DNA of 19,459 nt, taken from JACGMN01 sp964522635 (lineage in GTDB: Archaea > Halobacteriota > Syntropharchaeia > Alkanophagales > Methanospirareceae). Every line of letters begins with the position of its first letter. Positions within the stretch are counted from its first letter, which is position 1. This document shows, piece by piece, positions 1-7,323 of this stretch. The stretch is from NCBI GenBank assembly GCA_964522635.1, contig CAZFWT010000036.1, forward strand, positions 1-19,459, given 5' to 3'. Position numbers and translations under genes: made by a program. The notes under the pieces are model-generated. The model was given only the letters and a program-made list of their open reading frames with translations, made no database searches and was not told where the DNA came from.

Positions 1-192
1 TCTTTCCTCCTTCCTGATCGCTGCGCGCTCGCGAGCACCGAATCGATAAACGCCGCCTGCTGCTTTGACCAGACCGCATTCGGCGTGCGTTTCCGCCATT
101 CCACCTGCAGCTCGATGAACTTCAAGCGCTCCTTCCGGTTTCGCTCCTTCTTCTCTTCTCTTCTCTTCCAGCTCCTTCAGATCAATTTTCAT
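1..192 (-). pseudogene. Small charged protein, frameshifted, partial at window edge
   Basis: The start ATG (192-190) overlaps the stop of the upstream nucleotidyltransferase-like gene as ATGA, so the two genes were translationally coupled. The frame starts MKIDLKELEEKRREE. At a (GAAGA)4 tract (149-168) the plausible protein continues in a different frame: KERNRKERLKFIELQ, then VEWRKRTPNAVWSKQQAAF and IDSVLASAQRSG, open to the window edge. That frame has no start codon between its upstream stop (179-177) and the repeat. The original frame stays open but reads as low-quality sequence. I infer one gene whose frame was changed by a shift in repeat copy number; losing one unit or gaining two would fit. 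I recall similar small basic proteins next to nucleotidyltransferase-like genes in archaea, possibly as toxin-antitoxin-like pairs, but function is unknown. A sequencing error is also possible. Confidence 0.5.
149..168 (-). repeat. Tandem pentanucleotide (GAAGA)4, minus-strand sense
   Basis: Four perfect head-to-tail copies of GAAGA, read on the minus strand, lie at the point where the small downstream gene changes frame. A change by whole 5-bp units shifts the reading frame, so copy number here controls whether the small protein is in frame. Confidence 0.8.
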
Positions 193-816
193 TGCAAGCC
201 TTTCAGATACTGCTTGACGATCGTATCCTCAACTCCGAAATTAGTTAGGAACGTCATAAGCTTTTGAAAATCAAGATGCTCATTCTTTAAAGAGCGCAAA
301 CAAGAACATCGCGTCCTCCAGTCCAGATCATTCTCCGAGCACAGGAACATCTTGTACGCAATCTGAAGCTCTAACGGAGAGATGTTAAGCGTGTTACCAT
401 TTACCACAACCTCTATCGCTTCGGTCAGACTGTAATAATCAACATCATCTTTGACAAATTTTAACTCGATGTTCGGGATGAACTGCTCTTTTTTGGCGAA
501 TCGCACTGCAGTATTATTAAGCAGATAATTAGAATAAGCATCAGTGACATCCGCAGTATTTAAGCACTCATATTTTTCGCTGAGCATAACCCAGAGCTTA
601 TTGAACGCATCAAATGAGATCTTTTCACTAAGAACGTCGATGGCCTCTGTTGTTCGCGTCCGTCCGAAAAGGATGGTGATATAGCCGTTCACCACCACGT
701 ACCGTATCCCCAGACTCTCCAGAACGCGGACAAACTCAAACACAAATTTAGCCAGCTTAGACAGAGAGCTCGCGCGCGAACCGTATCCGTTTCCCGTCTT
801 CGAACTCGAGCTCCAT
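189..816 (-). pseudogene. Nucleotidyltransferase-like protein, multiply frameshifted
   Basis: Likely an archaeal nucleotidyltransferase-fold protein of about 200 residues, the kind found in two-gene toxin-antitoxin-like cassettes. The longest open part runs from a GTG at 743 to 189 and includes YVVVNGYITILFGR, RTTEAIDV and ISPLELQIAYKMFL. The first is where family members usually have a GG motif, and here it is NG. A better start is ATG at 816: MELEFEDGKRIRFARELS is in one frame and SKLAKFVFEFVRVLES in another, consistent with a 4-bp insertion (TCTG before TCTA, near 757-765). Near the C-terminus, residues DWRTRCSCLRSLKN are an out-of-frame reading of EDAMFLFALFKE, which fits the family. A 5-bp tandem duplication (CTGGA twice, 317-326) opens this shift and extra bases near 282-285 close it. 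The gene is AT-rich relative to its neighbours. Several independent indels argue for decay rather than one sequencing error. Confidence 0.65.
317..326 (-). repeat. 5-bp tandem duplication CTGGA x2
   Basis: Read on the minus strand, CTGGA is repeated once directly. Removing one copy restores the frame from ...SENDL into EDAMFLFALFKE, the expected sequence of this protein family. It therefore looks like a frameshifting duplication. Confidence 0.7.
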
Positions 817-893
817 TATCTTACAGAAACAAGGGCTCAGAGGCGTTAAAAATATTGGGCTTCATTCGATCAAGCCACGTTTCTGCGGTAACA

Positions 894-1367
894 CTAAAAA
901 ATTACCAGCATACCCAGGTACCAGAGCGTCATGATCACCCCGGCGACCAGCACGCCTGCAAGGATCGTGGGGAACGCGTATTTGAAGCGAATGCCGAAGA
1001 CGAAGGCGGCGGCACAGCCGGTCCACGCGCCGGTCATGGGCAGCGGAATGGCCACGAAGGAGAAAAGTCCAAGCGCGCCGTACTTCTCCATGCGATCGTT
1101 GTAGCGACGCGTGCGCGCGAAGAGCCAGTCGAAAAATCGGTCGAAGCTCCGGTACCGCCGCAGCCAGTTCGAGACCGGCTCGAGGAAGAGGAGCAGCGGT
1201 ATGACGGGCAGCATGTTCCCGATTACCGAGTATATATACGCTTGAACCGGTGACATTCCGAGCTTGAAGAGAGCGAGCGGAATAGCCCCCCGGAGTTCGC
1301 TAATAGGGGTCATGGCCGTGAGAATCACCCAGAGAATCTCCAGAACACCCGCAAAATCGCCCGGCAT
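894..1367 (-). CDS. Small multidrug export-type membrane protein (COG2426)
   Basis: This 157-residue protein resembles the family annotated as putative small multidrug export proteins (PF06695, COG2426), integral membrane proteins with no firmly established substrate. It has about four hydrophobic segments (roughly residues 5-24, 42-63, 98-122 and 130-156). The family signatures are TPISELRGAIPLAL near residue 20 and IPLPMTGAWTGCAAAF near residue 107. A basic loop (WLRRYRSFDRFF) separates the two halves. The start ATG at 1367 leaves a normal N-terminus and a 95-bp divergent intergenic region shared with sepS. The gene stands alone on its strand, with the decayed cassette downstream. The family is confident; the drug-export role is only a database name. 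Confidence 0.85.
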   Translation of the reverse strand: MPGDFAGVLEILWVILTAMTPISELRGAIPLALFKLGMSPVQAYIYSVIGNMLPVIPLLLFLEPVSNWLRRYRSFDRFFDWLFARTRRYNDRMEKYGALGLFSFVAIPLPMTGAWTGCAAAFVFGIRFKYAFPTILAGVLVAGVIMTLWYLGMLVIF

Positions 1368-1462
1368 AGTCCGCTCTTATCCACACCCTAACTAATTTAC
1401 ATACTAATCTAATGTATACTTCGGAGAGATTAAGGAGTTAATGAGCGGCACAGGAAGGAACG
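1368..1462. promoter_or_regulatory. Divergent promoter region, export protein / sepS
   Basis: This AT-rich stretch (about 1390-1422) lies between two divergent genes. TATA-like candidates include TTTACATA (about 1396-1403) and ATGTATAC (about 1412-1419). A purine-rich AGGAAGG (1452-1458) just before the sepS ATG is its likely ribosome binding site. The precise boxes are uncertain. Confidence 0.4.
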
Positions 1463-3073
1463 ATGAAATTTGATCCCAAAGAGATCCGGGCTGAAACGAG
1501 CGCGGATTTTGAAGGCGCATGGATTCGCGGCGTCCAGTATGCGAGCGCGCGGCGACTGAACGAAGGCTACCCGCGTTCGTTACGACAGGTGCGATGTGGC
1601 AAGCCTCATCCGGTGCTCGAGACCATCCAGGCGCTGCGTGAGGCTTATCTGCGGCTCGGGTTCGAGGAGATGATCAACCCTGTGATCATCGAGGCGGAAG
1701 ACGTGAAGCGCCAATTCGGCAAGGAGGCACTTGCCGTTCTGGACCGCTGCTACTATCTCGCCGGGCTGCCGCGGCCGGATATTGGCATCTCTGATGAGCG
1801 CATACAGCAGATGAATGTTCAGTTTGAGAAGGAGCTGTCAAAAGCGGAGATCAACGAGCTTCGCGAGACCTTGCACCGGTATAAGCGGGGTGAAATCGGG
1901 GGCGACGATCTCGTGTACGAATTGGCGCAGAGCTTGAGCGTCGATGACATGCGGGTGACGAAGGTACTGGATACCGTCTTTCCCGAGTTGCAAGAGATAG
2001 TACCGGCCGCATCGAACGCGACCCTACGGAGTCACATGACCTCCGGCTGGTTCTTGACGCTCGCCGAGCTCGTGCATAAAAAGCCGTTACCGATCAGACT
2101 CTTCTCCGTGGATCGCTGCTTCCGCCGCGAGCAGCGCGAAGATGAAATACGGCTGCGAAGCTACCATTCCGCCTCCTGCGTCCTCAGCAACGAAGACGGC
2201 GCGGTGAGTCTCGACGACGGCAAAGAAGTGGCTACCGGGCTGCTCTCGCAGTTCGGCTTCCGTAAGATCAGATTCCGACCGGACGAGAAGCGGTCGAAGT
2301 ATTATATGCCCGACTCCCAAACAGAGGTCTTCTGCCACCATCCGCGACTCGGCTGGGTCGAGCTGGCCACCTTCGGGATCTATTCACCTACCGCATTGGC
2401 ACAGTATGATATTCCATATCCGATCATGAATCTTGGGCTGGGCGTCGAGCGATTGGCGATGATCGTGCACGAGTCGGATGACGTTAGGGCATTGGTCTTC
2501 CCGCAATTTCACGCGCCCTTTGGGCTGAGCGATCTCGAGCTTGCGGAACTCATCAGGCTGGAGAAGACGCCTCGAACGCCTGAAGGCGCTGCCATCGAGA
2601 AGAGCATCGTCCGGGTCTGCGACGACCACGGTAGCGCGGAATCGCCGTGCGAGTTCCTCGCGTACAGCGGGCTACTCTGCGGGAAGCAGGTTGAGGTGAA
2701 AGTGATCGAGCCCGAGGAGAACACCCGGCTCTGCGGACCCGCAACGCAGAACGAACTCGTGGTCTTTGATGGTTCGGTACAGGGACTCACGAGGACTGAG
2801 AAATGGGCGAATCAGTTCGAAGAGGGCGTGCCCACGAATATTCGGTTCCTTGACGCGTTCGCCGCACTCGCCGCCGCTACGATCGAGGATGCCGCTCAAA
2901 GCGATGAGATGGCGAAGCACGGCGCGGTTACGGTAAACGTGAAGATCGTCCGGAGCGGCGCGGACATCAATATCGCGATCGACGATGTGGCTGCGCGGTA
3001 CATCACCTCAACGAACCGGAAGATTGACATACGCGGGCCCGTGTTTCTCACCGTCATCGCAAAGCTGGTCTGA
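1463..3073 (+). CDS. sepS: O-phosphoserine--tRNA(Cys) ligase (SepRS)
   Basis: This class II synthetase charges tRNA(Cys) with O-phosphoserine. SepCysS then converts the product to Cys-tRNA, giving methanogens their tRNA-dependent route to cysteine. The protein has 536 residues, close to the family norm. The N-terminus MKFDPKEIRAETSADFE is typical. The catalytic core carries MTSGWFLTLAEL (about residue 193), a motif 2 region FSVDRCFRREQRED followed by RSYHSASCVL (about residues 213-240), and motif 3 GLGVERLAMIVHE (about residues 325-337). The C-terminal part (about 350-536) fits the family's tRNA-binding extension. AGGAAGG sits 4 bp before the ATG. An earlier ATG at 1441 is in another frame. 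The gene is monocistronic: its upstream neighbour is divergent and its downstream neighbour convergent. SepCysS and SepCysE are not in this window. Confidence 0.97.
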   Translation: MKFDPKEIRAETSADFEGAWIRGVQYASARRLNEGYPRSLRQVRCGKPHPVLETIQALREAYLRLGFEEMINPVIIEAEDVKRQFGKEALAVLDRCYYLAGLPRPDIGISDERIQQMNVQFEKELSKAEINELRETLHRYKRGEIGGDDLVYELAQSLSVDDMRVTKVLDTVFPELQEIVPAASNATLRSHMTSGWFLTLAELVHKKPLPIRLFSVDRCFRREQREDEIRLRSYHSASCVLSNEDGAVSLDDGKEVATGLLSQFGFRKIRFRPDEKRSKYYMPDSQTEVFCHHPRLGWVELATFGIYSPTALAQYDIPYPIMNLGLGVERLAMIVHESDDVRALVFPQFHAPFGLSDLELAELIRLEKTPRTPEGAAIEKSIVRVCDDHGSAESPCEFLAYSGLLCGKQVEVKVIEPEENTRLCGPATQNELVVFDGSVQGLTRTEKWANQFEEGVPTNIRFLDAFAALAAATIEDAAQSDEMAKHGAVTVNVKIVRSGADINIAIDDVAARYITSTNRKIDIRGPVFLTVIAKLV

Positions 3074-3137
3074 AGGAATTGAGGGCATCTTCGCTCTCGA
3101 TCAACGAACGCAGCGCATCCCACCAAAAGGGGGCCAT

Positions 3138-3605
3138 TCACAAGACCTTTCGCATCATGATCGCAGCCTCGCCGTCCTTATAATAGTACGGCACGAGCCC
3201 GATCTCCATGAAGCCCATGCTGCGGTACAACTGCTGGGCCACGTAGTTGGTCAACCGCACCTCGAGCCGCACGTACCCGATCTTCCGTTTACGCAGGATG
3301 ATGAACGCGGCTTTCAAGAGCATCCGACCAACGCCCTTGCCGCGAAATCGCGCATCAACGGCGAGGGCAAAGATGCGCCCCTCGCCTTCCGGAGTCAGGA
3401 CGAGCACGATAAACCCGACGACCGTGCCCTCGAGCTCCGCAACCAGAAAGCCCTGCGGCCATTCCTCGTGTAATTCCAGATATAGCTGCGCATCGCCCTC
3501 CAGGAACGACGCCACCTCTATCTCCAGCACCTGGTTGATGTCCGCCTTCTCAAACGACCGCACGCTTACCGTGAGGCCTTTCGCCGTTGTTACTATCATA
3601 TCCAT
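3138..3605 (-). CDS. GNAT acetyltransferase, RimI-like
   Basis: This 155-residue single-domain GNAT protein probably transfers acetyl from acetyl-CoA to a protein N-terminus, as archaeal RimI/Ard1-like enzymes do. The acetyl-CoA pyrophosphate loop is visible as RFRGKGVGRML (residues 86-96, with R88, G91 and G93). It is preceded by strand 4, GRIFALAVDARF, and followed by the conserved LEVRLTNYVAQQLYRSMGF (about 114-132). That block contains the Asn and Tyr used by this family. It starts 12 bp after the chorismate mutase stop, so the two are probably cotranscribed. A second Met lies at codon 3 and either could be used. The substrate cannot be read from sequence, so I leave the symbol empty. Confidence 0.85.
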   Translation of the reverse strand: MDMIVTTAKGLTVSVRSFEKADINQVLEIEVASFLEGDAQLYLELHEEWPQGFLVAELEGTVVGFIVLVLTPEGEGRIFALAVDARFRGKGVGRMLLKAAFIILRKRKIGYVRLEVRLTNYVAQQLYRSMGFMEIGLVPYYYKDGEAAIMMRKVL

Positions 3606-3617
3606 TCCGTGCTCACG

Positions 3618-3917
3618 TTAACGATCTTCCAGCTCCTCTTTTACGGTGTACTCAATAATGAGTGCGGCGAGCTTGCTCAGCAGCTCCTCGCTCAACGGCG
3701 ACGCCTTCGACCCGCGAGGCTTCCGTGCGCGCTCACACCATTTCGCGATGACCTCATTCTGGCGCTGCTCGTCCACGATCGGCCGGTTCATGCGTACTTT
3801 CTCTGCACGCGCCTCGCTCGCATAGTACATCCGCTGAGCGAGTAAATCGGCAATCCTATCGTCTATTTCATCGATTCGCTTCCGTATCTCCGCTAGTTCC
3901 CCGTCACCCGCAGGCAT
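3618..3917 (-). CDS. Chorismate mutase, AroQ type
   Basis: This 99-residue stand-alone AroQ-fold chorismate mutase converts chorismate to prephenate on the way to phenylalanine and tyrosine. Conserved active-site positions of the family are present: Arg12 (EIRKRIDEID), Arg29 (LLAQRM), Lys40 (ARAEKVR), Asp49 and Arg52 (PIVDEQRQNEVI). The C-terminal helix ends IIEYTVKEELEDR. The length matches monofunctional archaeal enzymes. I chose ATG 3917: the same frame stays open upstream into the assembly gap, but the added residues look noncoding and the core begins ten residues after this Met. It lies just upstream of the RimI-like gene. Promoter candidates are weak (CTTATCTTAAC, minus strand, near 3950). 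Confidence 0.88.
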   Translation of the reverse strand: MPAGDGELAEIRKRIDEIDDRIADLLAQRMYYASEARAEKVRMNRPIVDEQRQNEVIAKWCERARKPRGSKASPLSEELLSKLAALIIEYTVKEELEDR

Positions 3918-4022
3918 TTTTATTCTGCCAGCATAAAGAAAGTGTGAAGTTAAGATAAGAGCGTAATTGTCCATGCACCAACGAGAAGAGGAAAGCGAAG
4001 CAGAACCAAAGCCACCGGGTAG

Positions 4023-4122
4023 NNNNNNNNNNNNNNNNNNNNNNNNNNNNNNNNNNNNNNNNNNNNNNNNNNNNNNNNNNNNNNNNNNNNNNNNNNNNNN
4101 NNNNNNNNNNNNNNNNNNNNNN
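4023..4122. other. Assembly gap (100 N)
   Basis: A run of exactly 100 N is the usual scaffolding placeholder for an unknown distance. The flanks (3918-4022 and 4123-4217) hold no recognisable gene. A short plus-strand frame starts at ATG 3973 and is open into the gap (MHQREEESEAEPKPPG). Another frame is open from 4124 out of the gap. Neither resembles a known protein. Gene order across this point may be artificial. Confidence 0.97.
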
Positions 4123-4217
4123 GAATAACGGCCTCGGAGTTGCTTCCAGGCAGATGAGCGGGGAGAGCGTGCGAGGGCACGAAAGAGAGAAATATGGCGC
4201 AAGGGTGAACGGTACGT

Positions 4218-5522
4218 ATGAGCCTAAGAAGCAGAGAATCGGGATCGAACGCTTTGAGGACCCCGCTCAGCCATGTCTCCTCCTTCTTTCACGATTTCTC
4301 TGATTTATTCCGGCAAGCGCCTCTCTCGCTCCTATTTTGCTCCTTTACCGGGCTGCTGGCTGGCATTGGCTTGAGCTTCATGACCGGGCTGCTGCAGGCG
4401 CTGCCAGGCCTCATTATCTTGATCCCCCCTGCCATCGGGATGCGCGGCAATATTTACAGCGCACTCGTCTCGCGGTTGGGCACCTCGATGCATTTCGGAC
4501 TTTACTCTCCCAGTCTGAAACGGGGTGGGATCTTATTTCAGAACGCCAGTGCCTCGCTCGTGCTCACGCTCGTGCTCTCGGTCATCCTCGGCTTCCTGGT
4601 CAAAATGGCAGCGTACCCCCTGGGCCCGCCAAACGGGGAGTACCTCTCGCTCCATGGGTTCGTGCTCATCTCGGTCGTTGCAGGACTGATCTCCGGCCTC
4701 GTCCTCCTTGCGATTGCACTACTTGTCTCCATCATTGGCTACCACCGCGGGTGGGATCTGGACAACATGTCCTCGCCGATTATCACCTCCGCTGGCGACG
4801 TGATCACCATTCCTGCGCTCTTCCTCGCTGCCCTGATGGTGCTGAAGCTGGAGCGGCTCGCGAATTCGTGCTGCTGGGGGGGATGGGAATGGCTTTCGCC
4901 TGTAAGCCTGGTTTCGGTCTTCTTTATCGCTGCGGCTCTTCTTGCCGCGTTCAAAGGCTTGCGGTCGAAGGATAGGGCGTTGCATCGCATCCTTATCGAG
5001 AGCATTCCCATGCTCTTCATCTGCGGGCTCATCGATACGCTCGCCGGTGTTACGCTCGATATCCGATTGGAACATCTCATCGCGCTGCCTGCGATGTTCA
5101 TCATCATTCCACCTTTTCTGGGCGAGAGCAACGCCCTGGGCGGCATTCTGAGCTCCCGGCTCTCCTCTATGCTCCACATCGGCACGGTGGAGCCGAAATC
5201 CCTGCCCGATCGGCTCGTATCCGCGAATTTCCTCGTGATATACCTCCTTGCCCTCTTCCTCTTCCTCTTCGTGGGTGGAACCGCGTACGCCGCGAGCATC
5301 CATCTTCAGTTCGCTACACCGGCGTTCTCGAAGATGCTCGCGATCGCACTCCTGGGCGGCCTCTTCTGCACGACCTTTCTCAATCTCGCGTCCTACTATA
5401 TCGCTATTCTTTCCTTCCGGTTCGGCCTGGATCCCGACAACGATACCATCCCGCTTATCACCTGCTTAACCGATGTCGTCGGCGTCTTCTCGCTCCTCTT
5501 CGCCATGTATCTCATTCTGTAG
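4218..5522 (+). CDS. Two-repeat MgtE/SLC41-like divalent cation transporter
   Basis: This 434-residue polytopic membrane protein contains two copies of the MgtE integral membrane domain (PF01769; COG1824-like) and no N-terminal CBS or MgtE_N domain. It is probably a Mg2+ or other divalent cation channel or permease. Repeat 1 (about 40-220) has the signature GLIILIPPAIGMRGNIYSAL then SRLGTSMHFG (64-94), and ends with GWDLDNMSSPIITSAGDVIT. Repeat 2 (about 245-434) has IIIPPFLGESNALGGILSSR and LDPDNDTIPLITCLTDVVG. Many archaea encode one repeat per gene, often as adjacent pairs; here they are fused as in eukaryotic SLC41. The two repeats have diverged strongly (GMRGN versus GESNA). GGTGA (4204-4208) lies 9 bp before the ATG. 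The upstream context is uncertain because of the gap. Confidence 0.87.
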   Translation: MSLRSRESGSNALRTPLSHVSSFFHDFSDLFRQAPLSLLFCSFTGLLAGIGLSFMTGLLQALPGLIILIPPAIGMRGNIYSALVSRLGTSMHFGLYSPSLKRGGILFQNASASLVLTLVLSVILGFLVKMAAYPLGPPNGEYLSLHGFVLISVVAGLISGLVLLAIALLVSIIGYHRGWDLDNMSSPIITSAGDVITIPALFLAALMVLKLERLANSCCWGGWEWLSPVSLVSVFFIAAALLAAFKGLRSKDRALHRILIESIPMLFICGLIDTLAGVTLDIRLEHLIALPAMFIIIPPFLGESNALGGILSSRLSSMLHIGTVEPKSLPDRLVSANFLVIYLLALFLFLFVGGTAYAASIHLQFATPAFSKMLAIALLGGLFCTTFLNLASYYIAILSFRFGLDPDNDTIPLITCLTDVVGVFSLLFAMYLIL

Positions 5523-5665
5523 TGTAGCCGTTTACTGCGCTGCGCGCTGTAGCCCGTGATTCGCTTCGCACATCAATCAGGTACGATCACCGTGCAGTCG
5601 CGGGAAAAGAATTTGATAGCTCTTCTTTCTTTTTATGAACCGTTATGCTATAGGAGAAGTAGGAT
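5523..5665 (+). promoter_or_regulatory. pheT promoter and ribosome binding site
   Basis: The noncoding stretch contains a pyrimidine tract ending TTTTTATGA (about 5630-5638). It can be read either as a T-rich terminator for the transporter or as a TATA-like box for pheT. GGAG (5653-5656) lies 9 bp before the pheT ATG. A TATA box at 5631 would place the transcript start very near that ATG, so the two signals are partly incompatible. Confidence 0.35.
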
Positions 5666-7303
5666 ATGCCCGTCATTAGATTGTACTACGATGATTTGGA
5701 GGCTCTCACTGGCGTGAGCATCGCGCGAATTGAGGAGCATCTACCGCTGCTCTGCGCGGACGTTGAGCGAATAGAAGCGGATTATATGGACGTCGAGTTC
5801 TTTCCCAACCGTCCTGACCTTTTCAGTGTGGAGGGCGTTGCTCGCACACTTCGGCAATTCCTCGAGCTCGAGCCAGGCCTCGCGAATTATGAGGTGACGC
5901 AGTCGGGCATCGAGATGACGGTTGACCCTTCGGTCCTCGCGGTGCGACCTCTTATTGTCTGCGGCGTGGTAAGGAATTTACACTTCGATTCCCGCAGCAT
6001 CGAATCGCTGATGCTCCTGCAGGAGCAATTGCACCGTGGGTTGGGTCGGAATCGTAAGAATGTCTCGATCGGCGTGCACGATTTGTCCCGTGTGAAGCCA
6101 CCGTTTACCTACCTCGCGGCAGATCCGAGCTTCTCGTTTGTGCCGCTCGATTACGACGTGGAGATGACGATGGCGGAGATCCTCGAGCGGCATCCAAAGG
6201 GGATCGGTTATCGCTATATCCTCGAGGGTAAGGATCGGTATCCGTTGATCCTTGATGCTCATGGGAACGTGCTCTCCTTTCCCCCGATTATCAATGGCGA
6301 GTTGACCCGGGTGACCGAATCGACCGAGGAGCTCTTTCTTGATGTGACGGGCCTGACCAAACACGTATTGATCGCACTTAATATCATCGCAACCGCACTG
6401 GCGGAGCGAGGCGGCGAGCTCCAATCGGTGGTAGTACGTTATCCCGATGAGCGCGGCACGCGCGTAACGCCCCGTCTAGAACCAGCCGCGATGGAGGTCT
6501 CGGTAAATGAGGCAAACGCACTCATCGGGCTCGACCTGACCGCAGATAACTGTAAGGCGTGCTGCGAGCGCATGGGGCTCGGCGCTGCGGTCAAGAATGC
6601 CGAGCTGCTCGAGGTTCTGATCCCCGCCTATCGCTATGACATCCTCCATCCCTGGGACATCATTGAGGATATCGCGATCGGTTACGGGTACAACAAACTC
6701 GTGCCTGAACTGCCGGCTACGCTCACTATCGGTGAGGTGCATCCAATAGAGGCGAAGAACGCGGCGGTGCGGAGCTTGATGATCGGCCTGGGCTACTTTG
6801 AGGTGGTCACCTTCACGCTGACCTCCGAGCGGAGGCAGTTTACCTTGATGCGGCGTGAGGAGCGAGCGTCCGAGGAAGTCCCGGTTGCCGCTCCGATAAG
6901 TATCGAGCATACGATGCTCCGCTGCTCGATTCTCCCGAATTTGCTGGAAATTCTCGCGATCAACAAGCATCGCGACCTCCCGCAGCGGATCTTTGAGGTC
7001 GGCCCGGTGGTCCGGAACTTCGAGGAGCGGTTCATGCTTGCTGCTGTTGCCACGCACGCCATAGCGAACTTCGCTGAGGTCCGATCGGTCGCGGACGCGG
7101 TGCTCCTGGAGTTGGGCTTGGACGATGCTGAGATCACGAACTCCCACGACGGCGCGTTCTTCGAGTACGGCCGCAGAGCGGATATCGTCAAGAATGGCGC
7201 GCGTATTGGCGTCTTCGGCGAGCTCCATCCTGAGGTAATTGGCAACTTCGGCCTCGACCATCCTGTAGTGGGCCTGGAGCTGGACGTCACCAGCCTGAAG
7301 TAA
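5666..7303 (+). CDS. pheT: Phenylalanyl-tRNA synthetase beta subunit, archaeal type
   Basis: This 545-residue beta subunit of the (alpha-beta)2 enzyme forms Phe-tRNA(Phe) in the cytoplasm. The length is that of the archaeal/eukaryotic short form, which lacks the N-terminal tRNA-binding EMAP domain of bacterial PheT. MPVIRLYYDDLEALTG starts the protein, and VEFFPNRPDLFSVEGVAR (about residues 47-64) is a clear family signature. The B3/B4 editing region follows (about 85-265; PPIINGELTRVTESTEELF). The B5 domain is at about 270-350 (VSVNEANALIGLDL). The catalytic-like core occupies about 350-545 (HPWDIIEDIAIGYGYN; FGELHPEVIGNFGL near the C-terminus). The alpha-subunit gene pheS is not in the window. 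The radical SAM gene follows after 20 bp. Confidence 0.97.
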   Translation: MPVIRLYYDDLEALTGVSIARIEEHLPLLCADVERIEADYMDVEFFPNRPDLFSVEGVARTLRQFLELEPGLANYEVTQSGIEMTVDPSVLAVRPLIVCGVVRNLHFDSRSIESLMLLQEQLHRGLGRNRKNVSIGVHDLSRVKPPFTYLAADPSFSFVPLDYDVEMTMAEILERHPKGIGYRYILEGKDRYPLILDAHGNVLSFPPIINGELTRVTESTEELFLDVTGLTKHVLIALNIIATALAERGGELQSVVVRYPDERGTRVTPRLEPAAMEVSVNEANALIGLDLTADNCKACCERMGLGAAVKNAELLEVLIPAYRYDILHPWDIIEDIAIGYGYNKLVPELPATLTIGEVHPIEAKNAAVRSLMIGLGYFEVVTFTLTSERRQFTLMRREERASEEVPVAAPISIEHTMLRCSILPNLLEILAINKHRDLPQRIFEVGPVVRNFEERFMLAAVATHAIANFAEVRSVADAVLLELGLDDAEITNSHDGAFFEYGRRADIVKNGARIGVFGELHPEVIGNFGLDHPVVGLELDVTSLK

Positions 7304-7323
7304 GGATTCGGGAGAAAGACACC

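Noticed and set aside
855..1253. Plus-strand open frame of 132 codons
   Set aside because: It lies antisense to the COG2426-type membrane protein gene and its Gly/Glu/Arg-rich translation matches no family.
2985..3473. Plus-strand open frame bridging the sepS end and the acetyltransferase
   Set aside because: It overlaps sepS in another frame and is antisense to the GNAT gene. Its composition is shadow-like.
4719..5303. Minus-strand open frames opposite the cation transporter
   Set aside because: Charged low-complexity translations lie opposite a clear membrane protein, with no start signals.
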